In this document: positions 8,283 through 16,015 of the stretch, piece by piece
Numbering within the stretch: position 1 is the first letter of the stretch
Layout of the letters: each line of letters begins with the position of its first letter
Source of the DNA: Bacillus sp. MM2020_1
GTDB taxonomy: Bacteria > Bacillota > Bacilli > Bacillales > Cytobacillaceae
Length of the DNA: 36,123 nucleotides
Direction: 5' to 3'
Assembly (NCBI GenBank): GCA_011250595.1
Contig: JAANMP010000051.1
Location: 1 to 36,123 of the forward strand
Translations under genes and position numbers: made by a program
Notes under the pieces: model-generated
Databases searched by the model: none
The model's input: only the letters and a program-made list of their open reading frames with translations
What the model was told of the DNA's origin: nothing

Positions 8283-8315
8283 GGCTTGTGTCCACACGTG
8301 TACACAAGTCTTTTT
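8283..8315. terminator. Bidirectional terminator between TetR gene and SASP gene
   Basis: Stem CTTGTGT (8285-8291) with ACACAAG (8302-8308), followed by TTTTT on the plus strand and preceded by AAAAAGG, which reads as CCTTTTT on the minus strand. It sits between the convergent TetR (+) and SASP (-) genes and can end both. Confidence 0.8.
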
Positions 8316-8331
8316 GGAGTCACCCTTAAAA

Positions 8332-8589
8332 TCACCGTTTTTTAGCCATGCTTTCCTGCGCCATTTTGACAAGCTCGCGGACCATGCTGCCGCCGAGTCG
8401 GCCGCCTACTTTTCCCGCCTGCTCAGAGGTAAGCTGCCCGTTGTAACCCTTTTTCAATGGAACGCCCACTTCTTCCGCTGCTTCAAATTTTGCATCCTCA
8501 GGGTTGCCGGTATTAGCGACTTTTGCCTTCAAGGCATCTAAGTCATTGCGTGCCTCTGGGACAAGGATTTTATTTCTTCTTCTCGCCAT
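8332..8589 (-). CDS. Alpha/beta-type small acid-soluble spore protein
   Basis: 85 residues. The C-terminal two thirds match the alpha/beta SASP family: a germination-protease-like site (KFEAAEEVGV, about 34-43), then the DNA-binding segment with AGKVGGRLGGSMVRELVKMA (about 58-77). These proteins coat spore DNA in the forespore and protect it from UV and heat. At 85 residues it is longer than classic SspA/SspB (about 70), with an extra basic N-terminus (MARRRNK) and an inserted segment before the protease site. AAAGGAGG lies about 7 bases before the ATG. Forespore (sigma-G) transcription is expected from the family; I could not fix a sigma-G promoter by eye. Confidence 0.92.
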   Translation of the reverse strand: MARRRNKILVPEARNDLDALKAKVANTGNPEDAKFEAAEEVGVPLKKGYNGQLTSEQAGKVGGRLGGSMVRELVKMAQESMAKKR

Positions 8590-8646
8590 GAAAATTCCTC
8601 CTTTATAAGTAGGATTACCTGATTGAAAAAATTAATCAACAATCAC

Positions 8647-8675
8647 TGGAAAAACCCATATTAATCCAGTATAAT
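8647..8675 (+). promoter_or_regulatory. Sigma-A promoter of the T-box-argS unit
   Basis: A perfect -10 TATAAT (8670-8675) lies 17 bases after TGGAAA (8647-8652), a -35 matching four of six consensus bases. Start of transcription near 8682 fits the start of the T-box stem I that follows. Confidence 0.6.
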
Positions 8676-8689
8676 AACTGGTAACAATT

Positions 8690-8926
8690 CGGATAAAATC
8701 AATGAGAAAGAGAGTAATTATCTAGGATGTAGCAGCGATTCAGGGGTGGTGCGAGCCTGGAACAGAGCAGATAATGAAGCGCACTTTTGAGATGCGTGCC
8801 TGAAAAGAGAGTAGGGTATGCCGGAGAATCCTCCGTTATGAAAGAAAGCTGGTTCTTAAAGAACAATTAGAGTGGTACCGCGGGATTATGAACTCTCGTC
8901 TCTTTTAATAGAGACGGGAGTTTTTT
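8690..8926 (+). promoter_or_regulatory. T-box riboswitch (Arg specifier) upstream of argS
   Basis: The leader has the canonical T-box sequence AGAGTGGTACCGCGG at 8869-8883 and a terminator with stem CTCTCGTCTC (8893-8902) and GAGACGGGAG (8911-8920) followed by a T run. In stem I, ATTATCT pairs with AGATAAT above the specifier loop, and the loop contains GAAGCGCAC, giving the arginine codon CGC at 8780-8782 followed by A. The TGGT in the T-box pairs with the 3' end of an uncharged tRNA with discriminator A. When tRNA-Arg is uncharged the antiterminator forms and argS is transcribed. T-box type is certain; the specifier assignment is by pairing and gene context. Confidence 0.95.
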
Positions 8927-8959
8927 GTTTTTTTTAACAGATTGAAGGAGGTTAAAAAG

Positions 8960-10654
8960 ATGAATTTTAAACAGGAGCTTGCTGCAATCTTATACGACTT
9001 GCTTGACCAAGCGATTTCAGCAAAAGAGCTGGAACTGATGATTGAAAAACCTAAGAACCAAGAACTCGGTGACCTTGCTTTTCCTTGTTTTACCTTAGCC
9101 AAGCTGAAAAGAAAATCGCCCAATCTCATTGCTGAGGAATTAAAGAAGAAAATAAACTCCCCCATTTTTGAAAAAGTAGAAGTGGTGGGAGCCTATCTTA
9201 ATCTCTTTTTAAACAAAAAGGCGGCTTCTGAAAAAGTAGTTCATGACATCATCTCTCAAAAAGGAACGTATGGTGCGCTAACGTTTGGAAACAGCGGCGC
9301 TGTCACAATTGATATGTCCTCACCAAATATTGCTAAACCTTTTTCGATGGGACATTTGCGTTCAACGGTGATTGGTAATTCGCTTGCATTAATTGTCGAG
9401 AAATGTGGTTATAAGCCTATAAAAATCAATCATCTTGGTGACTGGGGAACACAGTTTGGGAAGTTGATCACTGCTTATCAGTTGTGGGGAGATGCAGAAA
9501 AGGTCAAACTCAATCCAATCAAGGAACTACTAACTCTTTATATTAAATTTCATAAAGAAGCGGAGTCTAATCCAACCCTAGAGGATCAAGGCCGCAGTTG
9601 GTTCAAAAGACTTGAGGATGGAGATGAACAAGCATTAGCGCTTTGGAAATGGTTTCGAGAGGAGTCATTAAAGGAATTTTCACGAATCTATCAGCTAATG
9701 AACGTCGAATTTGACTCCTATGCGGGCGAAGCCTTTTATAATGACAAGATGGATCGTGTCGTTAAGCTTCTTGAAGAACAACAGCTATTGGTCGAATCCG
9801 AACAGGCACAGGTGGTCGAGCTTACCGAAGAACAACTCCCGCCGTGCCTGATCAAAAAATCCGATGGGGCAACCCTGTATGCTACCCGTGATTTAGCGGC
9901 TGCTCTTTTCCGCCAGGAGGAATACCAATTTGTCCAATCCTTATATGTGGTTGGCCATGAACAAAGCCTCCATTTTAAACAGCTAATAGCGGTGCTTGGA
10001 AAAATGGGATACGATTGGTCGAAAAAAATGCATCATATTCCATTTGGATTAATGCTAAAGGATGGAAAGAAAATGTCAACGCGTAAAGGCAAGGTTGTAT
10101 TGTTAGAAGAAGTTCTAAATGAATCAATTGCTATGGCTAGGCATAATATTGAAGTGAAAAACCCAAACCTTCCAAACAAAGATACTGTGGCTAAGCAGGT
10201 AGGTGTCGGTGCGGTCATCTTCCATGACTTAAAGAACAATCGAATGAATGATATTGAATTTTCCTTAGAAGAGATGCTTCGCTTTGAGGGCGAGACAGGT
10301 CCATATGTTCAATACACTTACGCCAGGGCATGTTCGATTTTACGAAAGGCAAATGTCAAGGTAAACGGGGGCGCTTTAACCTACGAAAATACTTGGGAAA
10401 AAGAATGGAAGGTAACCAGTCTTTTAATGGAATTCGCTCCAGCCATTAAAAGAGCCTGCAAGAACTTCGACCCGTCCCAAGTGGCTAAATATATTATTGA
10501 CGTAGCTCAGGCTTTCAATAAATATTATGCAGACGTAAAAATCCTTGAAGATAATGCCGAACAACAGGGCAGACTAGCGCTTGTCTATTCTGTCACGGAG
10601 GTTTTAAAGGAAGGCCTGCGATTGTTAGGATTAGAAGCACCGGCAGAAATGTAA
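8960..10654 (+). CDS. argS: Arginyl-tRNA synthetase, T-box-controlled type
   Basis: 564 residues, class I aminoacyl-tRNA synthetase charging tRNA-Arg. An N-terminal arginyl-synthetase additional domain (about 1-85) precedes the catalytic core with the HIGH-like signature in SPNIAKPFSMGHLRST (here SMGH at 129-132), the KMSK-like KKMSTRKGK, and a C-terminal DALR anticodon-binding domain with VQYTYARA. The start at 8960 has AAGGAGG 8 bases upstream; an in-frame ATG 18 bases earlier (8942) lies upstream of this ribosome binding site. The sequence is unlike the B. subtilis 556-residue ArgS I remember (HVGH type) and closer to the second ArgS type of Firmicutes, so the genome may have another argS. 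Regulated by the T-box leader. Confidence 0.93.
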   Translation: MNFKQELAAILYDLLDQAISAKELELMIEKPKNQELGDLAFPCFTLAKLKRKSPNLIAEELKKKINSPIFEKVEVVGAYLNLFLNKKAASEKVVHDIISQKGTYGALTFGNSGAVTIDMSSPNIAKPFSMGHLRSTVIGNSLALIVEKCGYKPIKINHLGDWGTQFGKLITAYQLWGDAEKVKLNPIKELLTLYIKFHKEAESNPTLEDQGRSWFKRLEDGDEQALALWKWFREESLKEFSRIYQLMNVEFDSYAGEAFYNDKMDRVVKLLEEQQLLVESEQAQVVELTEEQLPPCLIKKSDGATLYATRDLAAALFRQEEYQFVQSLYVVGHEQSLHFKQLIAVLGKMGYDWSKKMHHIPFGLMLKDGKKMSTRKGKVVLLEEVLNESIAMARHNIEVKNPNLPNKDTVAKQVGVGAVIFHDLKNNRMNDIEFSLEEMLRFEGETGPYVQYTYARACSILRKANVKVNGGALTYENTWEKEWKVTSLLMEFAPAIKRACKNFDPSQVAKYIIDVAQAFNKYYADVKILEDNAEQQGRLALVYSVTEVLKEGLRLLGLEAPAEM

Positions 10655-10726
10655 GCTTTATTAGTTATGTTAAAAGCTATTATCAGATAGAATATAGGTA
10701 TGAAGTGGAAAGGGAGGCAAAGTGGA

Positions 10727-11191
10727 ATGAGTGAATTATTATTTAAGCATTATCAGTTAGCAAGGGAGAGATTTATCAAAGGTGTTGCGGAACTGGAAGA
10801 GGGATTTGCTGATGTTCAACCGGAGGGATTTAATAATACCATTCACTGGCATGTTGGCCATGTATTAACGGTTGCCGAGCAATTTATGTTTGGCTTTCCG
10901 AAAAAATCAACACAGTTACCGGCGAACTATCTGGAGTTATTTGCCTCTGGTACCAGCCCGGCGGTTTGGCAGGGAGAGGTTCCTTCGCTCCAGCAATTAA
11001 TTGTGCAGCTGCAAGAACAAGTAACCCGGATTAAAGAAATACCGGCGGAGAGTTTTGACCAAAGATTAAAAACCCCATTCCTGGGTCAAGAAACCTTTGG
11101 CGAACTAACCAATTTCGCGATTTTCCATGAGAGTATCCATTTAGGCCAAATACAGGCAATGAAACGCGTCATTAATGCAGCCGCAAAATAG
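10727..11191 (+). CDS. DinB-like four-helix protein
   Basis: 154 residues from ATG 10727, which has GGGAGG 9 bases upstream; the frame is open for 9 more codons without a ribosome binding site. The layout fits the DinB/YfiT superfamily of metal-binding four-helix bundles: IHWHVGHVLTVAEQF (histidines at about 40-45) and, near the end, FAIFHESIHLGQIQAMKR (histidines at about 132 and 136), a spacing typical of the three-His metal site. Many members are putative thiol (bacillithiol or mycothiol) S-transferases; the actual substrate here is unknown. It follows argS by about 70 bases but ends with its own terminator. Confidence 0.8.
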   Translation: MSELLFKHYQLARERFIKGVAELEEGFADVQPEGFNNTIHWHVGHVLTVAEQFMFGFPKKSTQLPANYLELFASGTSPAVWQGEVPSLQQLIVQLQEQVTRIKEIPAESFDQRLKTPFLGQETFGELTNFAIFHESIHLGQIQAMKRVINAAAK

Positions 11192-11205
11192 TTTGTTTGA
11201 AAATC

Positions 11206-11234
11206 CGTTTCTACCATTCGTAGAAGCGTTTTTT
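11206..11234 (+). terminator. Rho-independent terminator
   Basis: Stem CGTTTCTAC (11206-11214) with GTAGAAGCG (11220-11228), one G-T pair, 5-nt loop, then TTTTTT. Ends the DinB-like gene. Confidence 0.85.
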
Positions 11235-11310
11235 CATTTATTAAAACAGGCTGGGGAAAGTAGTAGTAAGCATCTTCTAGTTAAGTAAAGAGAGGAGGTC
11301 TCCTTGATAA

Positions 11311-12498
11311 ATGGATCAACAAACGCAGGTAAGACCTAAAGAGAAAATATGGACAAGGGATTTTGTTCTTATCGTATTAGCTAATTTTTTTATCTTTCTT
11401 GGATTTCAAATGACCCTGCCAACCATTCCGCTCTTTGTAGAGGAGTTAGGAGGAAATGATCAATTAATTGGGGTAGTTGTAGGGATTTTTACATTCTCGG
11501 CCTTACTGCTGCGCCCGTTTGCAGGTCATTCACTTGAAACAAAAGGAAGGGGCTTTGTTTATTTAATCGGCTTAGCGATTTTTGTTCTGTCGGTTGGAAC
11601 ATTTGGGTTCCTGACAAGTATTTTCTTGTTATTTATTGTCCGCGTCGTCCAAGGGATAGGCTGGGGATTTTCCACGACGGCATCAGGGACAATTGCGACA
11701 GATTTAATCCCTGCTACAAGAAGAGGCGAGGGAATGGGCTATTATGGTTTATCAGGAAATTTAGCATTGGCTATTGGTCCATCTCTGGGGCTCGTCTTAA
11801 CGGGCTTTTTACCCTTTAAGGTATTCTTTCTAATATGTGCAGGATTTGGATTGATTGCTCTGCTGCTTTCATCCAGAATACGTTACAAAAAGGTAGACAA
11901 GAAACAGGAAGTTAAGACATTAAAGCGAGATCTATATGAAAAAAGTGCCTTAAAGCCATCGATGCTAATGTTCTTTATTACCGTAACCTTTGGTGGAATG
12001 GCCGCCTTTCTCCCGTTATATACGTCCCAAAAGGAAATTCCAGGAATCCAATTGTTTTTTTTGTTTTATGCGATTGCTTTAATGGTTACACGAACTTTTG
12101 CAGGTCAATTATATGACCGAAAAGGGCATCAAGCTGTCTTTATTCCAGGCACACTGTTAATTTTGGCAGCCATGCTGCTGCTATCGTGGCTTCCGAATAG
12201 TATGATTCTATATACAGCTGCCTGTCTGTATGGTCTTGGCTTTGGGACCGTACAGCCAGCTTTGCAAGCGTGGTCTATTGAAAAGGTTCCAATCAACCGA
12301 AGAGGTATGGCGAATGCCACCTTCTTTTCTTTTTTCGATTTAGGAATTGGCGTTGGTGCGATGTTGTTTGGACAGATTAGTCACTTGTTTGGGTACAGCA
12401 GCATTTATAAAGCATCAGCTATATCCATATTCCTTTCGATGCTCCTTTATTTCTTTTTCTTATACAAAGACCGCATAGGAGCAGCTGAAAAACGGTAG
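11311..12498 (+). CDS. MFS transporter
   Basis: 395 residues with 12 predicted membrane helices. Characteristic major facilitator features are the motif-A-like stretch between helices 2 and 3 (LRPFAGHSLETKGRG, about 70-84), VVQGIGWGF in helix 4, and the second-half equivalent FAGQLYDRKGHQ. The central loop (about 190-215) is basic. It probably exports a small molecule or drug using the proton gradient; I cannot assign a substrate. GGAGG lies 12 bases before the ATG, rather long, but the intervening TTG is out of frame. A single gene between two strong terminators. Confidence 0.88.
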   Translation: MDQQTQVRPKEKIWTRDFVLIVLANFFIFLGFQMTLPTIPLFVEELGGNDQLIGVVVGIFTFSALLLRPFAGHSLETKGRGFVYLIGLAIFVLSVGTFGFLTSIFLLFIVRVVQGIGWGFSTTASGTIATDLIPATRRGEGMGYYGLSGNLALAIGPSLGLVLTGFLPFKVFFLICAGFGLIALLLSSRIRYKKVDKKQEVKTLKRDLYEKSALKPSMLMFFITVTFGGMAAFLPLYTSQKEIPGIQLFFLFYAIALMVTRTFAGQLYDRKGHQAVFIPGTLLILAAMLLLSWLPNSMILYTAACLYGLGFGTVQPALQAWSIEKVPINRRGMANATFFSFFDLGIGVGAMLFGQISHLFGYSSIYKASAISIFLSMLLYFFFLYKDRIGAAEKR

Positions 12499-12500
12499 CC

Positions 12501-12534
12501 GGCATGGAGACTAATAATGTCTCCATGCCTTTTT
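12501..12534 (+). terminator. Rho-independent terminator of the MFS gene
   Basis: Perfect 11-bp stem GGCATGGAGAC / GTCTCCATGCC (12501-12511, 12519-12529), 7-nt loop, then TTTTT. Confidence 0.92.
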
Positions 12535-12679
12535 GTTTGAACAAGCGAATGTTTTTAGGAATTTCTTCATAATACTGCTACTTAGGATAAGACTAAGGGG
12601 TAATACTAATTTAATCTCCAGTGGCATGAAAATTTGGTTATTCGTCATAAGAAAACACTTCATATTAACTACTGTGTTG

Positions 12680-12688
12680 TGTTAAAAT
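12680..12688 (+). promoter_or_regulatory. Extended -10 promoter of kimA
   Basis: TG-T-TAAAAT with a weak TTCATA-like -35 about 18 bases upstream. It would place the start near 12695, only about 33 bases before the GTG start, leaving no room for a large riboswitch. Confidence 0.45.
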
Positions 12689-12727
12689 CAATCGGTAATT
12701 CTACTTTGAATGTGGTGGGTGAATCTG

Positions 12728-14554
12728 GTGCTCTCTTCTTTTAAGAGATTCTTAATCGGCCGGCCGTTAAAATCAACGGCACTGGGCGAACAAAAATTAA
12801 ATATACTTAAGGCTTTAGCCATTCTTTCTTCCGATGCCTTATCATCTGTAGCATACGGAACTGAACAAATTCTGATTGTTTTAGCAACGGTAAGTGTTAT
12901 TGCCTACTGGTATTCGATACCAATTGCCGTTGGGGTATTATTTCTATTAGCGGCGCTCATCCTTTCCTATCGACAAATTATCTATTCCTACCCTCAAGGC
13001 GGCGGGGCATATATTGTATCGAAGGAGAATATCGGTGAAAAAGCTGGATTAATTGCCGGGGGATCCCTGTTAGTCGATTACATATTAACGGTGGCGGTAA
13101 GTGTATCTGCAGGTACAGATGCAATCACGTCGGCCTTCCCAACTTTACATCAACATACGGTTGGAATTGCTTGTATCCTGGTTGTTCTCATTACGATTCT
13201 GAACCTGCGGGGCTTAACAGAATCGGCAACGATTCTAGCTTATCCGGTCTACTTGTTCGTTATTGCTTTGTTCTTATTGATTGGTGTGGGTCTTTATAAA
13301 ATTTTGACGGGGGATGTGTCAGCAACTGTTCAGCATGCACCAATTGGGGCACCTGTTCAAGGGATTACCCTATTCTTGCTGCTGCGCGCCTTTGCGTCAG
13401 GATGCTCGGCGTTGACTGGGGTTGAAGCCATTTCGAATGCGATACCAAGCTTTAAAGACCCGGCGCCAAGAAATGCAGCAAGGACATTAATTCTAATGGG
13501 CACACTCCTTGCCTTGTTATTTACGGGGATTACATTCTTAGCCTATTATTACGGAATTTCTCCAAAGCATGACGAAACGGTTGTTTCGCAAATTGCTAAA
13601 GAAACCTTCGGACGAAATTATCTTTACTTTTTTGTACAAGGAACGACAGCGCTTATTTTAGTGTTGGCAGCGAATACGGGCTATTCTGCGTTTCCTTTAT
13701 TAGCTTACGCACTGGCCAAGGATAAGTATATGCCGAGGATGTTTACCATTAGGGGCGACAGACTTGGTTACTCTAACGGAATTGTTTCCTTAGGGGTAGG
13801 CTCCATCTTGCTTATTATTTTTTCAAAAGGTCAAACAGAGCACTTAATCCCGCTTTACGCGGTTGGTGTATTTATTCCGTTCACCTTGTCGCAAACAGGG
13901 ATGATCATCAAGTGGCTACGGGAAAAGCCTGCTGGTTGGGTGGCGAAACTTAGTGCCAACTTAATCGGTGCGCTTATCACCTTAGTCGTCTTAATTATTT
14001 TCTTTCTGACAAAATTCAGCCAAGTATGGTTTGTAGTCATCTTTTTACCGATCATCGTGCTTGCCTTCAAACGAATTAATCATCATTATGAGGCGGTAGG
14101 CGAACAATTAAGGATTCATCCGGACCGTCCTGCACTTCCGATTGAGGGAAATGTTATTATTGTTCCCGTTGCAGGGATTACCAAGGTTGTTGAAAACTCG
14201 ATTAATTATGCGAAATCTTTAACTGATCAAATCTTTGCCGTGTATGTTTCATTTGATCGTGAGGATGAAAAGCGCTTTGAAGAAAAATGGCAGCAGTGGC
14301 AGCCAGATGTTCGACTCGTTACCTTACAATCACATTATCGAAGCGTGTTAATTCCGTTATCGAAATTTATTGATACGGTGGAGCACAAAGCGAGTGAGAA
14401 CAACTACCGTGTGACGGTGTTGATTCCGCAGTTTATTACGAAGAAAAGCTGGCATAATATCCTACACAACCAATCTAGTTTATTGATTCGTACCTATCTT
14501 ATTTTTAAAAAGAAGGTCATTGTATCAACACTGCCATTTCATTTTAAAAAGTAA
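12728..14554 (+). CDS. kimA: Potassium importer KimA (YdaO-type, APC superfamily)
   Basis: 608 residues from GTG 12728. An APC-fold membrane domain of 12 helices (about 25-460) is followed by a cytoplasmic C-terminal domain (about 470-608) ending TLPFHFKK, like B. subtilis KimA. With this start the potassium-site residues I recall for KimA fall on identical numbers: D36, Y43, D117, Y118, T121 and S125. This supports GTG 12728 over the in-frame ATG at 12710, which has no ribosome binding site. It takes up K+ with high affinity, driven by protons. In B. subtilis both the gene (ydaO riboswitch) and the protein are inhibited by c-di-AMP; I see no such riboswitch in the 229 bases upstream here. 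Confidence 0.93.
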   Translation: MLSSFKRFLIGRPLKSTALGEQKLNILKALAILSSDALSSVAYGTEQILIVLATVSVIAYWYSIPIAVGVLFLLAALILSYRQIIYSYPQGGGAYIVSKENIGEKAGLIAGGSLLVDYILTVAVSVSAGTDAITSAFPTLHQHTVGIACILVVLITILNLRGLTESATILAYPVYLFVIALFLLIGVGLYKILTGDVSATVQHAPIGAPVQGITLFLLLRAFASGCSALTGVEAISNAIPSFKDPAPRNAARTLILMGTLLALLFTGITFLAYYYGISPKHDETVVSQIAKETFGRNYLYFFVQGTTALILVLAANTGYSAFPLLAYALAKDKYMPRMFTIRGDRLGYSNGIVSLGVGSILLIIFSKGQTEHLIPLYAVGVFIPFTLSQTGMIIKWLREKPAGWVAKLSANLIGALITLVVLIIFFLTKFSQVWFVVIFLPIIVLAFKRINHHYEAVGEQLRIHPDRPALPIEGNVIIVPVAGITKVVENSINYAKSLTDQIFAVYVSFDREDEKRFEEKWQQWQPDVRLVTLQSHYRSVLIPLSKFIDTVEHKASENNYRVTVLIPQFITKKSWHNILHNQSSLLIRTYLIFKKKVIVSTLPFHFKK

Positions 14555-14569
14555 AGCGTGTAAAAAATG

Positions 14570-14704
14570 CCTGTTGATTTCCGCTCCAGGCACTTCGCTT
14601 TCCGCGGGCGGTCCGGGGAGCCTCCTCGGCGCTAAAGCGCCTGCGGGGTCTCCCCAGCCCCGTCCTCCCGCAGGAGTCTCGCGCCTTCCGCTCCAATCAA
14701 CAGG
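14570..14704. repeat. GC-rich palindromic intergenic repeat, 135 bp
   Basis: The element has perfect 10-bp terminal inverted repeats (CCTGTTGATT at 14570, AATCAACAGG ending 14704) and GC-rich internal inverted segments such as GGCGCT-AA-AGCGCC. Its base composition is very different from its surroundings. I recognise the general look of a dispersed, non-coding repeat common in Bacillaceae genomes, probably MITE-like. It is bracketed by a 13-bp direct repeat TTTAAAAAGTAAA (14543-14555 over the kimA stop, and 14735-14747). Confidence 0.8.
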
Positions 14705-14761
14705 GTGCCAATATCAACATGTACTTTGACATACTTTAAAAAGTAAAAGGTGGGGCGGGTT

Positions 14762-15091
14762 TTGGAATTTTTGCTTGAGAATAAGTGGACTATTTTAGTG
14801 AGCCTTGAGGTATTAGCCTGGTCTTCCACATTTTTTATGCTGTATGCCAGGTATGGGTTGAAATCAAGTTTCTGGTTTAAGGTTGCAACGGTTTTATTTG
14901 CGTTAACAGGGGTCATTCCGCAGGTGTTAATGGGGATTGTAAACTTTATTGCGACCAAAAGCGTCGACCTATTTACATTAATTATTGTTTTGCTCATCAT
15001 TTATGGATTTACGATTGGGAAAAACCATGTAAAGAAGCTGGACAATTGGGCACAAAGGAAATTTTCAAACAAAGAAAACCACCGCGATTAG
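14762..15091 (+). CDS. Small integral membrane protein
   Basis: 109 residues from TTG 14762, which has AAGGTGG 8 bases upstream; GTG 14750 is in frame but lacks a ribosome binding site. Three hydrophobic segments (about 7-30, 37-60 and 67-87) are followed by a basic cytoplasmic tail. I do not recognise a named family; it looks like a conserved hypothetical membrane protein. Its stop codon lies in the loop of the shared bidirectional terminator, so its last codons are also a terminator arm. It follows the GC-rich repeat and could be read from the kimA promoter, but no own promoter is clear. Confidence 0.7.
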   Translation: MEFLLENKWTILVSLEVLAWSSTFFMLYARYGLKSSFWFKVATVLFALTGVIPQVLMGIVNFIATKSVDLFTLIIVLLIIYGFTIGKNHVKKLDNWAQRKFSNKENHRD

Positions 15092-15120
15092 AATTAGTCG
15101 GTGGTTTTCTTTGTTTTTTT
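15071..15120. terminator. Bidirectional terminator built into two convergent coding ends
   Basis: Perfect 14-bp stem (15071-15084 with 15099-15112), 14-nt loop, then GTTTTTTT on the plus strand; on the minus strand the hairpin is followed by GTTTG. The stop codons of both convergent genes (15089-15091 on plus, 15094-15096 on minus) are in the loop, so each arm is coding sequence. Confidence 0.88.
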
Positions 15121-15687
15121 GATTATAAAGTAGATTGCCCCTAGAACAATAGCCCCGATAATGGCTGGCATAACATAAGGCTGGGCGTATTCTTTAATAT
15201 TGGCCCAGTTGCTGCCGAGGACTTTGCCTAAGTAGAGGAATAGAATGGTCCATGGGATAATGGCTGCCACGGTGTAAAGTGTAAATTTAGTTGCTGACAT
15301 TTTGGCAATACCGGCTGGAATGGAAATGGCATGCCTTACAACAGGAATGAACCGTGCTGAAAAAATCACGCCGGCACCATATTTTTCAAACCATTGTTCA
15401 GCAATATCGATATGATGCTTTTTAATAAGGACGTATTTCCCGTATTTTTCTAAAAAAGGTCTGCCTCCGTAATAACCGGCCCAATATAAAAATAATTGTG
15501 CAATCGTCCCGCCAATCGTCCCGGCAATAACGGACCCAATAAAATTGAGATGCCCTTGTGAAATCATATAACCGCCATAGCCTAAAACAATTTCACTAGG
15601 GATGATTTCAATCATTAATCCTAAGGCAATCCCGAAATATCCTAATTGTGATAAAAACTCCAAAATACTATTAATAAAGTCTGTCAT
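15094..15687 (-). CDS. DedA-family membrane protein (YngC/UptA-like)
   Basis: 197 residues with the DedA layout: a re-entrant N-terminal part containing EIIPSEIVLGYGGY (about 27-40), GTIGGTIAQLFLYWAGYYGG (about 56-75), the conserved FSARFIPVVRHAISIPAG (about 109-126), and two C-terminal helices. DedA proteins act as polyprenyl-phosphate or lipid translocases; the B. subtilis relative YngC (UptA) recycles undecaprenyl phosphate across the membrane. The E..PSE and R.IP..R motifs are intact. Assignment to UptA specifically is by recalled similarity only. AAGGTGA lies just before the ATG, and a 14-bp palindrome about 43 bases upstream could be an operator. Confidence 0.88.
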   Translation of the reverse strand: MTDFINSILEFLSQLGYFGIALGLMIEIIPSEIVLGYGGYMISQGHLNFIGSVIAGTIGGTIAQLFLYWAGYYGGRPFLEKYGKYVLIKKHHIDIAEQWFEKYGAGVIFSARFIPVVRHAISIPAGIAKMSATKFTLYTVAAIIPWTILFLYLGKVLGSNWANIKEYAQPYVMPAIIGAIVLGAIYFIIKKTKKTTD

Positions 15688-15729
15688 AGTTCACCTTCAC
15701 TTAAGTAAATGTTAATTTTCTCTCCTTAA

Positions 15730-15743
15730 CTAGTTTAAACTAG
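15730..15743. promoter_or_regulatory. 14-bp perfect palindrome upstream of the DedA gene
   Basis: CTAGTTTAAACTAG reads the same on both strands and lies 43-56 bases upstream of the DedA start. It may be an operator; no cognate regulator is evident. It is part of the 328-base gene-free stretch 15688-16015, which otherwise holds the mgtE terminator and a dispersed repeat. Confidence 0.35.
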
Positions 15744-15799
15744 ATTGTCTATTTAAGAAATAAATATGGTACTTTTCTTTAGGACATTCCTGAAATGTT

Positions 15800-15828
15800 A
15801 AAAAAGTAACGGAAGCCGTTACTTTTTT
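15800..15828 (-). terminator. Rho-independent terminator downstream of mgtE
   Basis: Thirteen-base perfect stem AAAAAAGTAACGG / CCGTTACTTTTTT with a 3-nt loop; works on either strand. It follows mgtE (minus strand) after the intervening dispersed repeat. Confidence 0.75.
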
Positions 15829-16015
15829 AAAAGATAAGAGGGTATAAAATTTTAACGTTGAAAATTGTCCAGCTCCAGCGCCCTAGCGGCTAGTGTCCTT
15901 CGCACTCCGCCCTACGATAAGTCAACATCGAATCGCCTTCGGCTCTTCGTGTTTCCTTTATCTCAGTTGGAGCGCTCCAGGCCATACGCCGCTGAACAGG
16001 GCGCTTGCGCTTTTC
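15829..16015. repeat. Dispersed hairpin-forming repeat, copy 1
   Basis: Near-identical to the copy at 20402-20590 over at least 150 bases (core 15866-16010), with only a handful of substitutions. The 5' flank (from the AAAAGATAAGA string) is also similar. The ends are inverted repeats: AGCGCCCT-AGCGGC near the left end pairs with GCCGCT...AGGGCGCT near the right end, and TGGAGCGCTCCA inside is a perfect palindrome, so the whole element can fold. It abuts the mgtE stop codon. There is no open reading frame of note; it looks like a non-autonomous or structured intergenic repeat. Confidence 0.85.

Noticed and set aside
14520..15000. Open frames across the GC-rich repeat on both strands
   Set aside because: They arise from the repeat's composition, overlap real genes and have no ribosome binding sites.
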